Assembly (NCBI RefSeq): GCF_004345245.1
Contig: NZ_SLUQ01000017.1
Coordinates: 1 to 64,000 of the forward strand
Direction of reading: 5' to 3'
Length of the DNA stretch: 64,000 nucleotides
Source: Rhizobium sp. BK251
GTDB taxonomy: Bacteria; Pseudomonadota; Alphaproteobacteria; Rhizobiales; Rhizobiaceae
Under the pieces are notes generated by a model. The model searched no databases and was not told the origin of the DNA. It worked only from the letters and a program-made list of their open reading frames with translations. A program made the translations under genes and the position numbers. Positions 36,492-45,641 of the stretch are shown one piece after another; the first letter of the stretch is position 1; each line of letters opens with the position of its first letter.

Positions 36492-37586
36492 CTATTCTCC
36501 AAATGGAAGTTCGATGTCTTCGCGGTTTTGCCTTGCCCCCTCGATCAGGACCGTCTTGAACCTCTCGGCATCTTGTGCCGGCAGCATCCCCGCCCCGGTC
36601 CGAACACCTTCCTGCCACGCAGGCCCGCGCTCCCACGCTTCATTGTAGACGAGTGCCAGGTCGGCAGATCGCCTCGTCTGCTGCAGGGCTTCAAAGAGCA
36701 CGGCAGCTTGACGAACGTCCTTCTCACGCTTTGCCGGCCCCTGCCCGTCAGTGTGCCGACGGCTGGCGACTATGAGCTTATGGATCGCATACCGAGATGG
36801 ATCAGGGACAACGACTGGAACACCGCTTCGGTGAAGCAGCATTGTCCTGACGGGTTCCCTGATGAGGAAGTCGAGAAAGCGTAGTGGATCCGCGCTGGCG
36901 CCGCCAAGGGCGGGCATCGTCGCCGGCTGGTCGGTGTATTCATCCGAACCGCGGTTCGACGTCAGGAATTCAACCCTGTAACCGTCGGCATTCTGAAATG
37001 CCGAGGAGGCCGCGGATCCCGATCGATGGGGAACCGGCCGGAAGCTTGTATCAACGCCCTGCAGTAGCTCAACGATCGGAGGCAGGCTGTCTTCAACCTC
37101 CCGACTGATGGCATAGTCCTGGGCGATGTCCGCATCGCCGGTCAGGATTGCAGCCATGGGAAGGCGCACGCCCAGCAGTCCCGAATAGCACTGAAAGGCC
37201 ACCGTGCCGATAAGAACACCCCGGAGCCGAAAGAGACCGCCGTCGGCAAGAGCCTCGACGATGTCGCCCGACATGGCGTCAGGTGCGACCATCCCGCCTT
37301 CCCGAGTGAGGGTGTTGACCATGCGCCGGCGAGCGCGTAGATCGTCCTTGTCCCGCTTATGTTCAGCTACTCGTCGTGCGATGTCCGGATCGTCAGCAGT
37401 GCCGACGTAGCGACGTTTCGTACCACCATGTCCATCTGGGATGTCGAAGTACCAGTACTTTCGCCCCTTGATGTTCGCCGGAGTGAACCGACCCTCCGGA
37501 GGGAAATCGGCCGTCCAAGCGGCGTCGAGCGAGCGCTGACCTAGCTCGGCGAGCATGGTCTGATACATGAGGTCGATAGACTTCAT
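36492..37586 (-). CDS. GSU2403-family nucleotidyltransferase-fold protein
   Basis: A 364-residue protein matching the GSU2403 nucleotidyltransferase-fold family. The N-terminal part (YWYFDIPDGHGGTKRRYVGT) is followed by LRGVLIGTVAFQCYSGLLGV and a TGDADIAQD active-site-like Asp pair, then FRPVPHRSGSAASSAFQ and SRYAIHKLIVASRR. Such proteins are of unknown role and may nucleotidylate a target, in line with toxin-antitoxin-type NTases. A perfect palindrome lies just upstream of the start. No antitoxin gene is seen adjacent. Confidence 0.8.
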   Translation of the reverse strand: MKSIDLMYQTMLAELGQRSLDAAWTADFPPEGRFTPANIKGRKYWYFDIPDGHGGTKRRYVGTADDPDIARRVAEHKRDKDDLRARRRMVNTLTREGGMVAPDAMSGDIVEALADGGLFRLRGVLIGTVAFQCYSGLLGVRLPMAAILTGDADIAQDYAISREVEDSLPPIVELLQGVDTSFRPVPHRSGSAASSAFQNADGYRVEFLTSNRGSDEYTDQPATMPALGGASADPLRFLDFLIREPVRTMLLHRSGVPVVVPDPSRYAIHKLIVASRRHTDGQGPAKREKDVRQAAVLFEALQQTRRSADLALVYNEAWERGPAWQEGVRTGAGMLPAQDAERFKTVLIEGARQNREDIELPFGE

Positions 37587-37601
37587 CAGCTCGTCTCCGA
37601 T

Positions 37602-37630
37602 GTTATACTGTTTTTCAAAAACAGTATAAC
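37602..37630. promoter_or_regulatory. perfect 14-bp inverted repeat upstream of the NTase gene
   Basis: GTTATACTGTTTTT and its exact reverse complement are separated by one base, 16 bp upstream of the start at 37586. The inner ACTGTTTTT/AAAAACAGT half resembles operator half-sites of small repressors. It could also be read as a hairpin, but its position before the gene favours an operator over the promoter. Confidence 0.6.
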
Positions 37631-37961
37631 GGTCGCGGATATGGGAAGCAAGATCGGATGCCAGTGATGATCCGCCCTGGGAGCTGACCCGGCACAGCCA
37701 GATATTTGCTTTGAAAACTGGCTCTCACTCAGAATTGCTGCTGTTGCGAGCGACGCTCCGGCTCACTCACGGCAGGACCAGCATGTGCAGCATCGCAATC
37801 CCGCGCGCGAGCCTCGCCCCCCAACGGCCTTGGACCTGACTTGCGCCGAGTTATCTCACAGCGAAAGCAGAAACTCACTCGCTCCTGCCAACGCTGAATT
37901 GGGGCACTGTCGCTGTGAATTGCAGGGTACGCAACAATCGGCGTTTCAATATTTTGAGGAA
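37631..37961. other. intergenic region, no supported gene
   Basis: About 330 bp between the NTase promoter and the aldehyde oxidoreductase terminator. Short frames on both strands lack ribosome sites and homology. Confidence 0.4.
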
Positions 37962-37991
37962 GGACGACGGTCGGAGTCAGGACCGTCGTCC
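37962..37991 (-). terminator. terminator of the aldehyde oxidoreductase operon
   Basis: GGACGACGGTC and GACCGTCGTCC form a perfect 11-bp stem with an 8-nt loop, 5 bp beyond the stop of the molybdenum subunit. On the minus strand it is followed by a moderately T/A-rich stretch. Confidence 0.65.
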
Positions 37992-37996
37992 AAACA

Positions 37997-40192
37997 TCAG
38001 GCTTCGGGCAGCTCGCCGATAAGCTTGTCCAAGGTGATCGGATAGTGCCGTACGCGGACCCCGGTCGCATTGTAGATTGCGTTTGCGATCGCCGCAGAGA
38101 CACCACAAAGGCCAAGCTCACCGACGCCCTTTGCCTTCATTGGCGACGACATGGGGTCGGTCTCGTCCATGAAGATCACCTCCTGGCGTGGAATGTCGGC
38201 ATGAACCGCGACCTCGTAGCCAGCGAGATCATGGTTGACAAAAAAGCCCCGCCGAGTATCGACGGCAAGTTCTTCCGACAGGGCGGCGCCGACCCCCATG
38301 GCCATCGATCCGATCACCTGGCTGCGGGCAGTGATGGGATTAAGTATCCGGCCGGCCGCGCACACAGCCAGCATTCGGCGAATGCGCGTCTCGCCGGTTG
38401 CGACGTCGACGCCAACCTCTACGAAGTGCGCACCGAAGGTCGACTGCTGATGGGTCTTCGTGAGGTCACCCCATTCCATGGTGTCCTCGCCGACCAGTCC
38501 GTCCGGGCCGGCGGCCTCGGCGAGCGGTACCGAGCGATCGCCGGAGCGCACCACGCCGTTCTCGAACACAATGTCTTCAGAGTTCAAGCCGAGTTTCGCG
38601 GCCACTGCCTGGCGCAGCTTCACGCAGGCGGCATAGACGCCGGAGGTCGATGAATTCGCCCCGAATTGGCCGCCGGAGCCTGACGACACCGGAAAGCGGG
38701 AATCCCCGAGCTGCACAGCGACCTTGTCCATGCCGACGCCCATCATTTCGGCGGCTGTCTGGGCGATGATCGTGTAGCTGCCCGTTCCGATATCGGTCAT
38801 GTCAGTCTCGACCGTTACGACTCCTTCCTTGTCGAGCTTCACTCGCGCACCGGAGGCAAGCACGAGGTTGTTGCGGAATGCCGCGGCAACGCCCATGCCG
38901 ACCAGCCAGCTTCCTTCGCGCCGAGACCCGACCTTGGGACGGTTGCTCCAGCCGAAACGTTCCGCCCCGAGTTTCAGACAGCCGACGAGGTTTCGATGCG
39001 AGAACGGTCGGTCGGGATTTTGTGGATCGACCTGTGTGTCGTTGACGATCCTGAACTCGATCGGGTCCATGCCGACTTTTTCTGCCATCTCGTCGATCGC
39101 AATTTCGAGAGCCATCATGCCAGGAGCCTCACCCGGAGCACGCATGTCGTTGCCTTCCGGGAGATCGAGCGTTGCAAGCCGCATCGCCGTCATCCGGTTT
39201 GCTCCGGCATAAAGCAGCCGGGTCTGGGCGACCGCCTCCTCAAGGCGCCCACCAGGCTGATCACCGTTCCAGCTTTCGTGTGCGATCGCAGTGATCTTCC
39301 CGTTCCGGTCGGCGCCGATACGAATGCGCTGGACCGTCGCTGGCCGATGGGTCGTATTGTTCATTATGAACGGCCGCGGTAGCGCAACCTTCACGGGCCG
39401 GTTCGCGGCCCGCGCTCCGAGCGCCGCCAGTACGGCGTCCGCGCGCAGATACAGCTTGCCGCCGAAGCCTCCGCCGATGAATGGCGACATCAAGTGGATC
39501 TTCTCCTTGTCGACGTCGAGGGTCGTTGCAAGGTCGGAACGCCACCAGTCTATCATCTGGCTGGAGGTCCACACCGTCACCTCGTCGCCATCCCACGCCG
39601 CGATGGAGGCGTGCGGTTCCATCATCGCATGCGACTGGTCCGGGGTCGTGTAGGTTTCCTCAAGAGTAACTGGGGCATCTCGGAAAGCAGCCTCAAAGTC
39701 TCCGACGCTGGAATCCGGCTTCTTCGCGTCGTCCGGCTTGGCCGCCGATTTCATTGCCTCCTTCAAGTCGTAGACACCCTCCTCCTCCGCGTATTCGACC
39801 TGGATCAGGGCGGCAGCAGAACGCGCCTGCTCAAAGGTATTCGCAACGACGACCGCGATCGCCTGATGGTAGTGGTGGATCTTGTCACCGCCGAAGAGCT
39901 CGACCGTGTTGAATCTGCCCTTCTTGAGGCTCCCCCCATCAAGTGTCGTTACGACCGCGAGTACCCCCGGAGCTCTCTTTGCAGCGGCGACGTCCATCGA
40001 CTTGATCAAGCCTTTCGCGATCGCCGATCCGACGGGATAGCCGTAGGCGTATGGTATGTTGGGGTCGTGCCACTCGTAGGCGTACATCGCCCTTCCTGTG
40101 GTCTTAAGCTGCCCGTCGATGCGGGGGATCGGTTGGCCAATGACCTTCAACTGGTCGATCGGATTGGTGGTTGCTGGCGTATCGAACTTCAT
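37997..40192 (-). CDS. paoC: aldehyde oxidoreductase, molybdopterin-binding subunit
   Basis: A 731-residue xanthine-dehydrogenase-family large subunit of the YagR/PaoC type. Key elements are QSHAMMEPHASIAAW, MSPFIGGGFGGKLYLR (cofactor loop), DMRAPGEAPGMMALE, SGSGGQFGANSSTSG and KGVGELGLCGVSAA (the catalytic Glu near the C-terminus). It oxidises aldehydes to acids using the molybdenum cofactor. It follows the FAD subunit by 3 bp. The complex is periplasmic in PaoABC, carried there with the Tat-targeted iron-sulfur subunit. Confidence 0.92.
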   Translation of the reverse strand: MKFDTPATTNPIDQLKVIGQPIPRIDGQLKTTGRAMYAYEWHDPNIPYAYGYPVGSAIAKGLIKSMDVAAAKRAPGVLAVVTTLDGGSLKKGRFNTVELFGGDKIHHYHQAIAVVVANTFEQARSAAALIQVEYAEEEGVYDLKEAMKSAAKPDDAKKPDSSVGDFEAAFRDAPVTLEETYTTPDQSHAMMEPHASIAAWDGDEVTVWTSSQMIDWWRSDLATTLDVDKEKIHLMSPFIGGGFGGKLYLRADAVLAALGARAANRPVKVALPRPFIMNNTTHRPATVQRIRIGADRNGKITAIAHESWNGDQPGGRLEEAVAQTRLLYAGANRMTAMRLATLDLPEGNDMRAPGEAPGMMALEIAIDEMAEKVGMDPIEFRIVNDTQVDPQNPDRPFSHRNLVGCLKLGAERFGWSNRPKVGSRREGSWLVGMGVAAAFRNNLVLASGARVKLDKEGVVTVETDMTDIGTGSYTIIAQTAAEMMGVGMDKVAVQLGDSRFPVSSGSGGQFGANSSTSGVYAACVKLRQAVAAKLGLNSEDIVFENGVVRSGDRSVPLAEAAGPDGLVGEDTMEWGDLTKTHQQSTFGAHFVEVGVDVATGETRIRRMLAVCAAGRILNPITARSQVIGSMAMGVGAALSEELAVDTRRGFFVNHDLAGYEVAVHADIPRQEVIFMDETDPMSSPMKAKGVGELGLCGVSAAIANAIYNATGVRVRHYPITLDKLIGELPEA

Positions 40193-40195
40193 GGA

Positions 40196-41146
40196 TCAAC
40201 CCCTTGCTTCTGCGAGGACGGCGCCAAGCGTGCGCTCGACAAGCTCGACCTTGAAACTGTTCTGCTCGGTGGGACGGGCGTCGGCCAGGATGACGTCGGT
40301 GGCAGCACTGGCGCCGTTCGGAAGCTCGGCCTCGGCCGCTTCGACCCGCCATGGTTTAGGCGCGACGCCACCGATCGCCACACGTCCGGTTCCGTCAGGC
40401 TGGATGACCGCTCCGACCGAAACGAGTGCGAAGGCGTAGGAGGCACGATCTCGAACCTTGCGGTAGATTTGCTTACCCCCGATCGGCGGCGGCAACAGGA
40501 CGGCTGTAATGAACTCGCCGCGCTCAAGCACGGTGTCGATATGCGGCGTGTCGCCGGGCAGACGATGGAAGTCTGCAATCGGGATCGAGCGCCTGCTCCC
40601 GTCAGCCTTCACCGTCTCGACAGTGGCATCGAAAGCCCGCATGGCGATCGCCATGTCGCTCGGATGGCTGGCGATGCAAGCATCGCTGACACCAACGACA
40701 GCAAGGGGGCGGGAAAAGCCACCGATCGCCGAACAGCCGGTGCCAGGCTGGCGCTTGTTGCATGGCTGATTGGTGTCATAGAAGTACGGACAGCGCGTCC
40801 GCTGCAGAAGGTTTCCCGCCGTCGTCGCCTTGTTGCGAAGCTGTCCCGAGGCACCCGCCACGATCGCTCGTGACAGAAGTCCGTAGTCGCGACGAACGAC
40901 CTCGTGCGCTGCGAGATCCGTGTTCGTTACCAAAGCGCCGATCCGGAGCCCTCCCCCAGGAGTGATTTCGATCTTGTCGAGACCGAGACCATTCACGTCG
41001 ACCAGATGCGCTGGCGCCTCGATCTCAAGCTTCATGAGGTCGAGCAGGTTCGTGCCGCCGGCGATGAACATGGCCTCAGGGTTCGATGCGACCGTCTTGG
41101 CTGCTGCCTCGACGGACGAGGCGCGTTCGTAGGTGAAGGCTCTCAT
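40196..41146 (-). CDS. paoB: aldehyde oxidoreductase, FAD-binding subunit
   Basis: A 316-residue FAD subunit: MRAFTYERASSVEAAAKTVA, MFIAGGTNLLDLMKLEIEAP (FAD-binding), GALVTNTDLAAHEVVRR, and QLRNKATTAGNLLQRTRCPY with CNKRQPGTGCSA, the cysteine cluster that in PaoB holds an extra 4Fe-4S cluster. The ATG at 41146 overlaps the stop of the iron-sulfur subunit (ATGA) and starts the conserved region. Electron transfer runs from the Mo centre through the 2Fe-2S centres to FAD. Confidence 0.92.
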   Translation of the reverse strand: MRAFTYERASSVEAAAKTVASNPEAMFIAGGTNLLDLMKLEIEAPAHLVDVNGLGLDKIEITPGGGLRIGALVTNTDLAAHEVVRRDYGLLSRAIVAGASGQLRNKATTAGNLLQRTRCPYFYDTNQPCNKRQPGTGCSAIGGFSRPLAVVGVSDACIASHPSDMAIAMRAFDATVETVKADGSRRSIPIADFHRLPGDTPHIDTVLERGEFITAVLLPPPIGGKQIYRKVRDRASYAFALVSVGAVIQPDGTGRVAIGGVAPKPWRVEAAEAELPNGASAATDVILADARPTEQNSFKVELVERTLGAVLAEARG

Positions 41147-41781
41147 GCTTTGATTCCTCCAACTTCGGTGATGGCATCGAGAATGTTGGAGTAGGCTCCG
41201 CATCGACAGATGTTACCGCTCATGCGCTCGCGGACTTCCGCTGCCGTCAATTGCGCCGGGCTGGTCAGATCGTCGGTGACGTGGCTGGGAATGTTCGACT
41301 TGATCTCCTCGAGCACCGCCACGGAAGAACAGATCTGTCCGGGGGTACAGTACCCGCACTGGAAGCCGTCATGCTTGATGAATGCGGCCTGCATAGGATG
41401 AAGGTTACCGGGCTCACCCAGGCCTTCGATCGTTGTGATCTTGTCGCCCTCGTGCATGACGGCGAGCGTCAAGCAGGAGTTGATCCGGCGGTCGTCGACC
41501 ATGACGGTACAAGCACCACATTGACCGTGATCACAACCCTTCTTCGTGCCGGTCAAATGCAGGTGCTCGCGCAGCGCATCGAGCAGTGTCGTCCTGTTAT
41601 CGACGTCGAATTCGCGTTTCTCGCCGTTGACGTTGAAGCTGACCTTGGTCGTGTAGGCCATTGTTGTTTCGGCGGATTGTGCCATCGCGTCCTTGGCAAC
41701 GGTCCCGGTGAACGCGACTGATGCAGCCGACGAGATCAGCAGGGAGCGGCGGGAAAGTTCCAGTTGAATGGTGTTCTGCAT
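41143..41781 (-). CDS. paoA: aldehyde oxidoreductase, 2Fe-2S subunit with Tat signal
   Basis: A 212-residue iron-sulfur subunit. The N-terminus has a twin-arginine signal (ELSRRSLLISSAASVAFTG) cleaved after about residue 34. The plant-type 2Fe-2S domain has CDHGQCGACTVMVDDRRINS, and the helical second domain has FQCGYCTPGQICS and GNICRCGAYSNIL. It is the first gene of the leftward three-gene operon. The 264 bp upstream to 42045 should contain the promoter, shared with or opposed to the YCII gene. Confidence 0.93.
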   Translation of the reverse strand: MQNTIQLELSRRSLLISSAASVAFTGTVAKDAMAQSAETTMAYTTKVSFNVNGEKREFDVDNRTTLLDALREHLHLTGTKKGCDHGQCGACTVMVDDRRINSCLTLAVMHEGDKITTIEGLGEPGNLHPMQAAFIKHDGFQCGYCTPGQICSSVAVLEEIKSNIPSHVTDDLTSPAQLTAAEVRERMSGNICRCGAYSNILDAITEVGGIKA

Positions 41782-42045
41782 AGGCCCAGTTCCACTTCTT
41801 TGGTTCTTTGGTTTTTCGTTTTTGGACGGAGGCGTGTGGCCCGAACAGCCACGAAGCCAACTGGGAACCTAGGGCAATGGAGAATTTGGTAAGGGTGTCC
41901 TGTTACATTAAGTTACAAATCACGTGCATTTGTAACCAAGGCCGAGCTGTGTCTCAGCCACGAGACGACGTCTCCCATGCGCAAGAGAGACCATTGACAT
42001 CACCTTTCGTGCCACCAAGTTCCTCCTGAAACATGGGAGGAGCTT

Positions 42046-42378
42046 ATGCCAAGGTTTATCACCATAGGATACGGAGACGAGGCGGGTTACGAACGGACAG
42101 ACGAGGCTGTCCTCGCCGACGCTCACGCTCATGATGCAAAGCTTCAAAGGGCCGGTGTCGAAATGGGCATAGCCGGACGAGCCGTCCAGGTTAGAAACCA
42201 TGAGGCTAGGAAAGTGACCGTTTCCGAGGGTGCATACATGAGGTCCGCACTGCCTGTCGCGGGTTTCGCCGTCATCGAAGCGGCTGACCTGGCGGAAGCG
42301 ATAGAGATCGTTTCGAAGACGCCATGCGCCGTCGCCTACGGTGTCGTCGAGGTTTGGCCACTAAGCCAAACGCGATAG
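42046..42378 (+). CDS. YCII-domain protein
   Basis: A 110-residue protein (MPRFITIGYGDEAGYERTDE, DAKLQRAGVEMGIAGRAVQV, LPVAGFAVIEAADLAEAIEI) with the YCII/DGPF fold. GGGAGGAGCTT precedes the ATG. Such small proteins are of mixed function, often near oxidative or sigma-factor genes. It is transcribed away from paoABC and toward the cupin gene of the opposite strand. Confidence 0.83.
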   Translation: MPRFITIGYGDEAGYERTDEAVLADAHAHDAKLQRAGVEMGIAGRAVQVRNHEARKVTVSEGAYMRSALPVAGFAVIEAADLAEAIEIVSKTPCAVAYGVVEVWPLSQTR

Positions 42379-42433
42379 ACCGAAGAGCCAGGCGAAGTGT
42401 CCTGGCCACAAAAAGTTCCGCGCTGGCCACCGC

Positions 42434-42835
42434 TCACTCACGCCCGTCAGAGCGCTTGTCATAATAGTGAATCTCCAGCAGCAGGCAGCCGGTCTTCGAC
42501 CTGAACGGTCCATGAAGGACCCCCGGGGGACGGCAGGCATAGGTATGAGCCGGAAACGACGCGGTTCCGGTAGATGGATCACCGACGACGAGATCACCTT
42601 CCACCAGATAGACCTCTTCCCAATAGTCGTGCACGAACGGTTTGTCGGTATACGCCTCCGGCAGGAAACGCAGCAATCTCGTACGACTGCCTTTGCCGTT
42701 CGCTTCGTCGAGCCGTCCAGCCAAAATTTTCTGCTCGATGCCGGGAGGATAACCTGGTGGAACGTGCCAGCCCTCCTCCATATCCACAAGATGGAATTCC
42801 TTGTGTTCCTTGAATATGGGCACAGGCGGGTTCAT
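42434..42835 (-). CDS. cupin-domain protein linked to the aromatic hydroxylase
   Basis: A 133-residue cupin (MNPPVPIFKEHKEFHLVDME, DYWEEVYLVEGDLVVGD, PPGVLHGPFRSKTGCLLLEI). Its start overlaps the stop of the HpaB-like gene (ATGA at 42832), so it is the last gene of this operon. Cupins of this kind can be ring-cleaving dioxygenases or isomerases acting on the hydroxylated product. Of the usual metal ligands, an HDYWEE cluster and a later His (VLHGPF) are visible. Confidence 0.8.
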   Translation of the reverse strand: MNPPVPIFKEHKEFHLVDMEEGWHVPPGYPPGIEQKILAGRLDEANGKGSRTRLLRFLPEAYTDKPFVHDYWEEVYLVEGDLVVGDPSTGTASFPAHTYACRPPGVLHGPFRSKTGCLLLEIHYYDKRSDGRE

Positions 42836-44316
42836 GCTGCCGCCGCCTTATTGGCGTGAAGTGCGCCATCGAGCGTGTAGGAGTCGAGCATCTGGTCGAC
42901 CAGCCTGGTGCGTGAGTCCCAGTCGCATGTGCGGTAACTGTGGTTCTTGGTGACGAAGTTCGCCCCCGCGTAGAACATCTCGTATTGGGTATGCCTGGAG
43001 GCAAACTCGGAGCCAATCGCGTCCCAGGCGAGTTTGAAAAGCTTGACCCTGCCTTCGCTGCTCGTGGCGGGCGATTGCTGTGTTTTCTCGATCATGGCCC
43101 TCAACAGCGGATCGGCGAAGTCATCGACGCTGGAGGGCAGCATTATCAGCCCGCCGCCCGCCAACTCCCTGAGCGTCGAAATGACCTCTGGGTAAAGCCT
43201 CTGGGTGAGCACCTGCGCCGAATAGAGGGTGTGGGCATCCGGAACGAAATACTTGCCATGGGCTTGCCCCTTGACTTCCATGGCGTGCACGAGCGCGTCG
43301 ACCATCGCGCTCTGTGCGGCGAGGAGACCGAGCGTCTCGCGCACCTGCGGGAAATTGATGATGCCGTTGGTTTCCGCGATACGGTGCGCCAGTCCCAGTT
43401 GGAAGCGCATCTTCACCATCAAGCGGATTTGCGCCTGATAGTTCTGCAGGACATGGGCGGGCGTTGCATGGAACTGCCGCTGGCACATGCCGATGTCCTG
43501 ATTGATGAAGACCCGGTCCCAGGACACTTTGACATCTTCGAAATAAAGTACCGCATCGTTCTCGTCGAAGCGGGTGGAGAGCGGATTGTCGAAGACGCTT
43601 GTCGCGTGCTCCTCATAAGATTTGCGGGACATGATCCTCAAACCGCGAGCGTTCATCGGGATCGCAAAGGAGACCGCATAGGGCTCGTCGCCCTCAGTGA
43701 GCGGCTGGATACAGGTGACCAAGACCTCGTTCGCCAAGATGCCGCCGGTCGCCAGCATCTTCGCACCGCGTATCGTCAAGCCTTCCTGATCCTGGTCGAC
43801 GACACCCGCCGTCAAGGTGCGGTCCTGTTGCTGGCTCGCGGCCTTGGAGCGGTCTGCCTGCGGGTTGATGATCACATATGTCAGGTAAAGGTCGTTGTCG
43901 CGGGCGTAGCGATAGTAGTCTGCCAACGCTGCGGCGCGATGCGGATCATAGGCTTCAAAAATCTCGGCACCCATCATCATGCCGGCAAGACAGGAGGCGA
44001 CGTGGTCGGGGGCTCGGCCGAGAAAGCCACAATGCAATGTTGCCCAAGCCTCGAGCGTCTTGCGGCGCTCCACGAGTTCGGCATAGGTTTTCGGCATCTG
44101 CCATATGCGGCTTGCGCGATCGCCGGACTCCACCGTATCGAATGTCATAAGTGATCGGTTCTCATCGGCGCTTTGGAAATCGTAAAGCCGTCCGACGGAG
44201 CGGATGGTTTCGCGAAAGGCCGGATGCGTCGTCACGTCACCCGCAAGCTGGCCATTGATATACACCTGCCTGCCGTCACGCAGGGTCTCGGTATGCTGCG
44301 AACCTGTTTTCAGCAT
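42832..44316 (-). CDS. hpaB: 4-hydroxyphenylacetate 3-monooxygenase-type oxygenase (HpaB family)
   Basis: A 494-residue protein of the two-component FADH2-dependent aromatic hydroxylase family (HpaB / chlorophenol monooxygenase). Typical are LRDGRQVYINGQLAGDVTTH, WATLHCGFLGRAPDHVASCL, VINPQADRSKAASQQQDRTL, VLYFEDVKVSWDRVFINQDI and LPSSVDDFADPLLR. It would hydroxylate a phenolic substrate using FADH2 from the reductase encoded just upstream. The exact substrate (phenylacetate, phenol or chlorophenol) cannot be told from the sequence. It lies between hpaC and the cupin. Confidence 0.9.
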   Translation of the reverse strand: MLKTGSQHTETLRDGRQVYINGQLAGDVTTHPAFRETIRSVGRLYDFQSADENRSLMTFDTVESGDRASRIWQMPKTYAELVERRKTLEAWATLHCGFLGRAPDHVASCLAGMMMGAEIFEAYDPHRAAALADYYRYARDNDLYLTYVIINPQADRSKAASQQQDRTLTAGVVDQDQEGLTIRGAKMLATGGILANEVLVTCIQPLTEGDEPYAVSFAIPMNARGLRIMSRKSYEEHATSVFDNPLSTRFDENDAVLYFEDVKVSWDRVFINQDIGMCQRQFHATPAHVLQNYQAQIRLMVKMRFQLGLAHRIAETNGIINFPQVRETLGLLAAQSAMVDALVHAMEVKGQAHGKYFVPDAHTLYSAQVLTQRLYPEVISTLRELAGGGLIMLPSSVDDFADPLLRAMIEKTQQSPATSSEGRVKLFKLAWDAIGSEFASRHTQYEMFYAGANFVTKNHSYRTCDWDSRTRLVDQMLDSYTLDGALHANKAAAA

Positions 44317-44326
44317 GACTTTTCCC

Positions 44327-44851
44327 TCAGTAGTGGATGGCCAGCGGCCAGGACGCTTCGTCGTTCACTTCGGACTCCAGTGCAGCATACCGCCCCCTGC
44401 TGAACACAAGTGGCCGGCGATCCCGGAACGATAGAAATGAGTTTACCTTCCCGATGAACAGCAGATGGTCACCGCCCTCGTGGACAGCCCAGCGCGTGCA
44501 ATGAAACAACGCTGCGGCACCGGGCAGGACGAGGCCGCACCCCGCCTTCAACTGGCAAGCTATTCCTTCCCATTTATTGGTCAGAGGCCGAGAGAAGCGG
44601 CTCGACAAATCTGTCTGATTTTCCGAGAGGACGTTGATCGTGTAGCCTTCTGCCTTTGTCCACAGGGGGAGGCTGGCGGCACGATTATCGATGCTGAACA
44701 GGATCAACGGTGGATCAAAGGAAAGCGAATTGAAAGAGCTTATCGTCACACCGATTTTATCCATGCCGATCACGCTCGTGACCACGCATACTCCGGTGGG
44801 GAACTGCCCTAACGCCTGCCTGAATGCGCTTACGTCAAAGACTGGTTCCAT
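44327..44851 (-). CDS. hpaC: flavin reductase (HpaC-like)
   Basis: A 174-residue flavin reductase (FRQALGQFPTGVCVVTSVIG, SSFNSLSFDPPLILFSIDNR, INVLSENQTDLSSRFSRPLT, HLLFIGKVNSFLSFRDRRPL). It supplies FADH2 or FMNH2 to the HpaB-type oxygenase, whose gene starts 10 bp downstream. Normal length for the family. Confidence 0.9.
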   Translation of the reverse strand: MEPVFDVSAFRQALGQFPTGVCVVTSVIGMDKIGVTISSFNSLSFDPPLILFSIDNRAASLPLWTKAEGYTINVLSENQTDLSSRFSRPLTNKWEGIACQLKAGCGLVLPGAAALFHCTRWAVHEGGDHLLFIGKVNSFLSFRDRRPLVFSRGRYAALESEVNDEASWPLAIHY

Positions 44852-44936
44852 CCCGGACCCTCGGTATTGTTTTGATCTATCCTATGCCTGTTCCTGCAAT
44901 TTCGGTTTCCACGGTGGTGTCGAATGCGGGAGGCCG

Positions 44937-45641
44937 CTATCCTGCCCGCACGTTCGACGACCAATCGCCGAACAGCGGCGCTCGCAGCGCCGCGAGTGTC
45001 AATTCCAAGTGCGTGCCGACCGCGGCGACCGCCCGATCTGCCGCTGATTCACGGATGGCCTGCGCGATCGCCCCGTGTTCGGTCAGCACTTCATCAATAC
45101 GGCGGCCAACAGAGATCGCATGCACACCCATTCGAACCTGCCGGTCACGAAGGCTTTCATAGAACGCCGCGAGTATCGGGTTTCCCGCAGCCCTTACAAT
45201 CGTACGATGAAACTCCCTATCGCGCTCTATGAAGGCGACAGGATCGTTTCGAACCTGTTCCTGCACAGCGATCAGTCGGTCCAGTTCGTCAGCCACCGCA
45301 CCGCCGAAGCGGCTCGCTTGCTGCGCGCACCACTCCTCCACCAACCGGCGCGCCTGCATGATTGAGACCACCTCTGCATCCGTGATCGGCGAGATATACG
45401 CGCCCTTCTTCGGCAGAATCTTCAGCAGCCCGTCAGCCTCGAGTCTCAAGAAAGCTTCTCTGACGGGTGTCCGCGACACACCAGTTTCCCGACACACCTG
45501 CGATTCCGTCAGGAATGTTGTCTCATCGCGCGGCAAGGTCAGCACATATTGTTTCAGCCAGGCATAGACCACGTCTTGCGCAGCTTCGGGGCGCTGGCCG
45601 GCGGCGACACGATCTGAACCATCGCTTAACGTCATGTACAT
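44937..45641 (-). CDS. GntR/FCD family regulator of the hydroxylase operon
   Basis: A regulator of about 234 residues with an N-terminal GntR winged HTH (LTESQVCRETGVSRTPVREA, FLRLEADGLLKILPKKGAYI) and C-terminal FCD ligand domain (RDREFHRTIVRAAGNPILAA, LTEHGAIAQAIRESAADRAV). The long open frame reaches 45692, but a perfect CTTGTATACAAG palindrome at 45642-45653 lies directly upstream of ATG 45641, so that start (or ATG 45635) is preferred. It lies 85 bp upstream of hpaC on the same strand and probably heads the operon. Confidence 0.85.
   Translation of the reverse strand: MYMTLSDGSDRVAAGQRPEAAQDVVYAWLKQYVLTLPRDETTFLTESQVCRETGVSRTPVREAFLRLEADGLLKILPKKGAYISPITDAEVVSIMQARRLVEEWCAQQASRFGGAVADELDRLIAVQEQVRNDPVAFIERDREFHRTIVRAAGNPILAAFYESLRDRQVRMGVHAISVGRRIDEVLTEHGAIAQAIRESAADRAVAAVGTHLELTLAALRAPLFGDWSSNVRAG

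Noticed and set aside
37602..37630. The palindrome as a terminator
   Set aside because: It lies at the 5' side of the nucleotidyltransferase gene, and a one-base loop makes a poor RNA hairpin; an operator is the better reading.
39494..40873. A 459-codon frame opposite the aldehyde oxidoreductase genes
   Set aside because: Shadow frame; the real products on the minus strand have full family motifs.
42940..44154. A 404-codon frame opposite the HpaB-type gene
   Set aside because: Shadow frame; no domain and opposite to a strongly supported gene.
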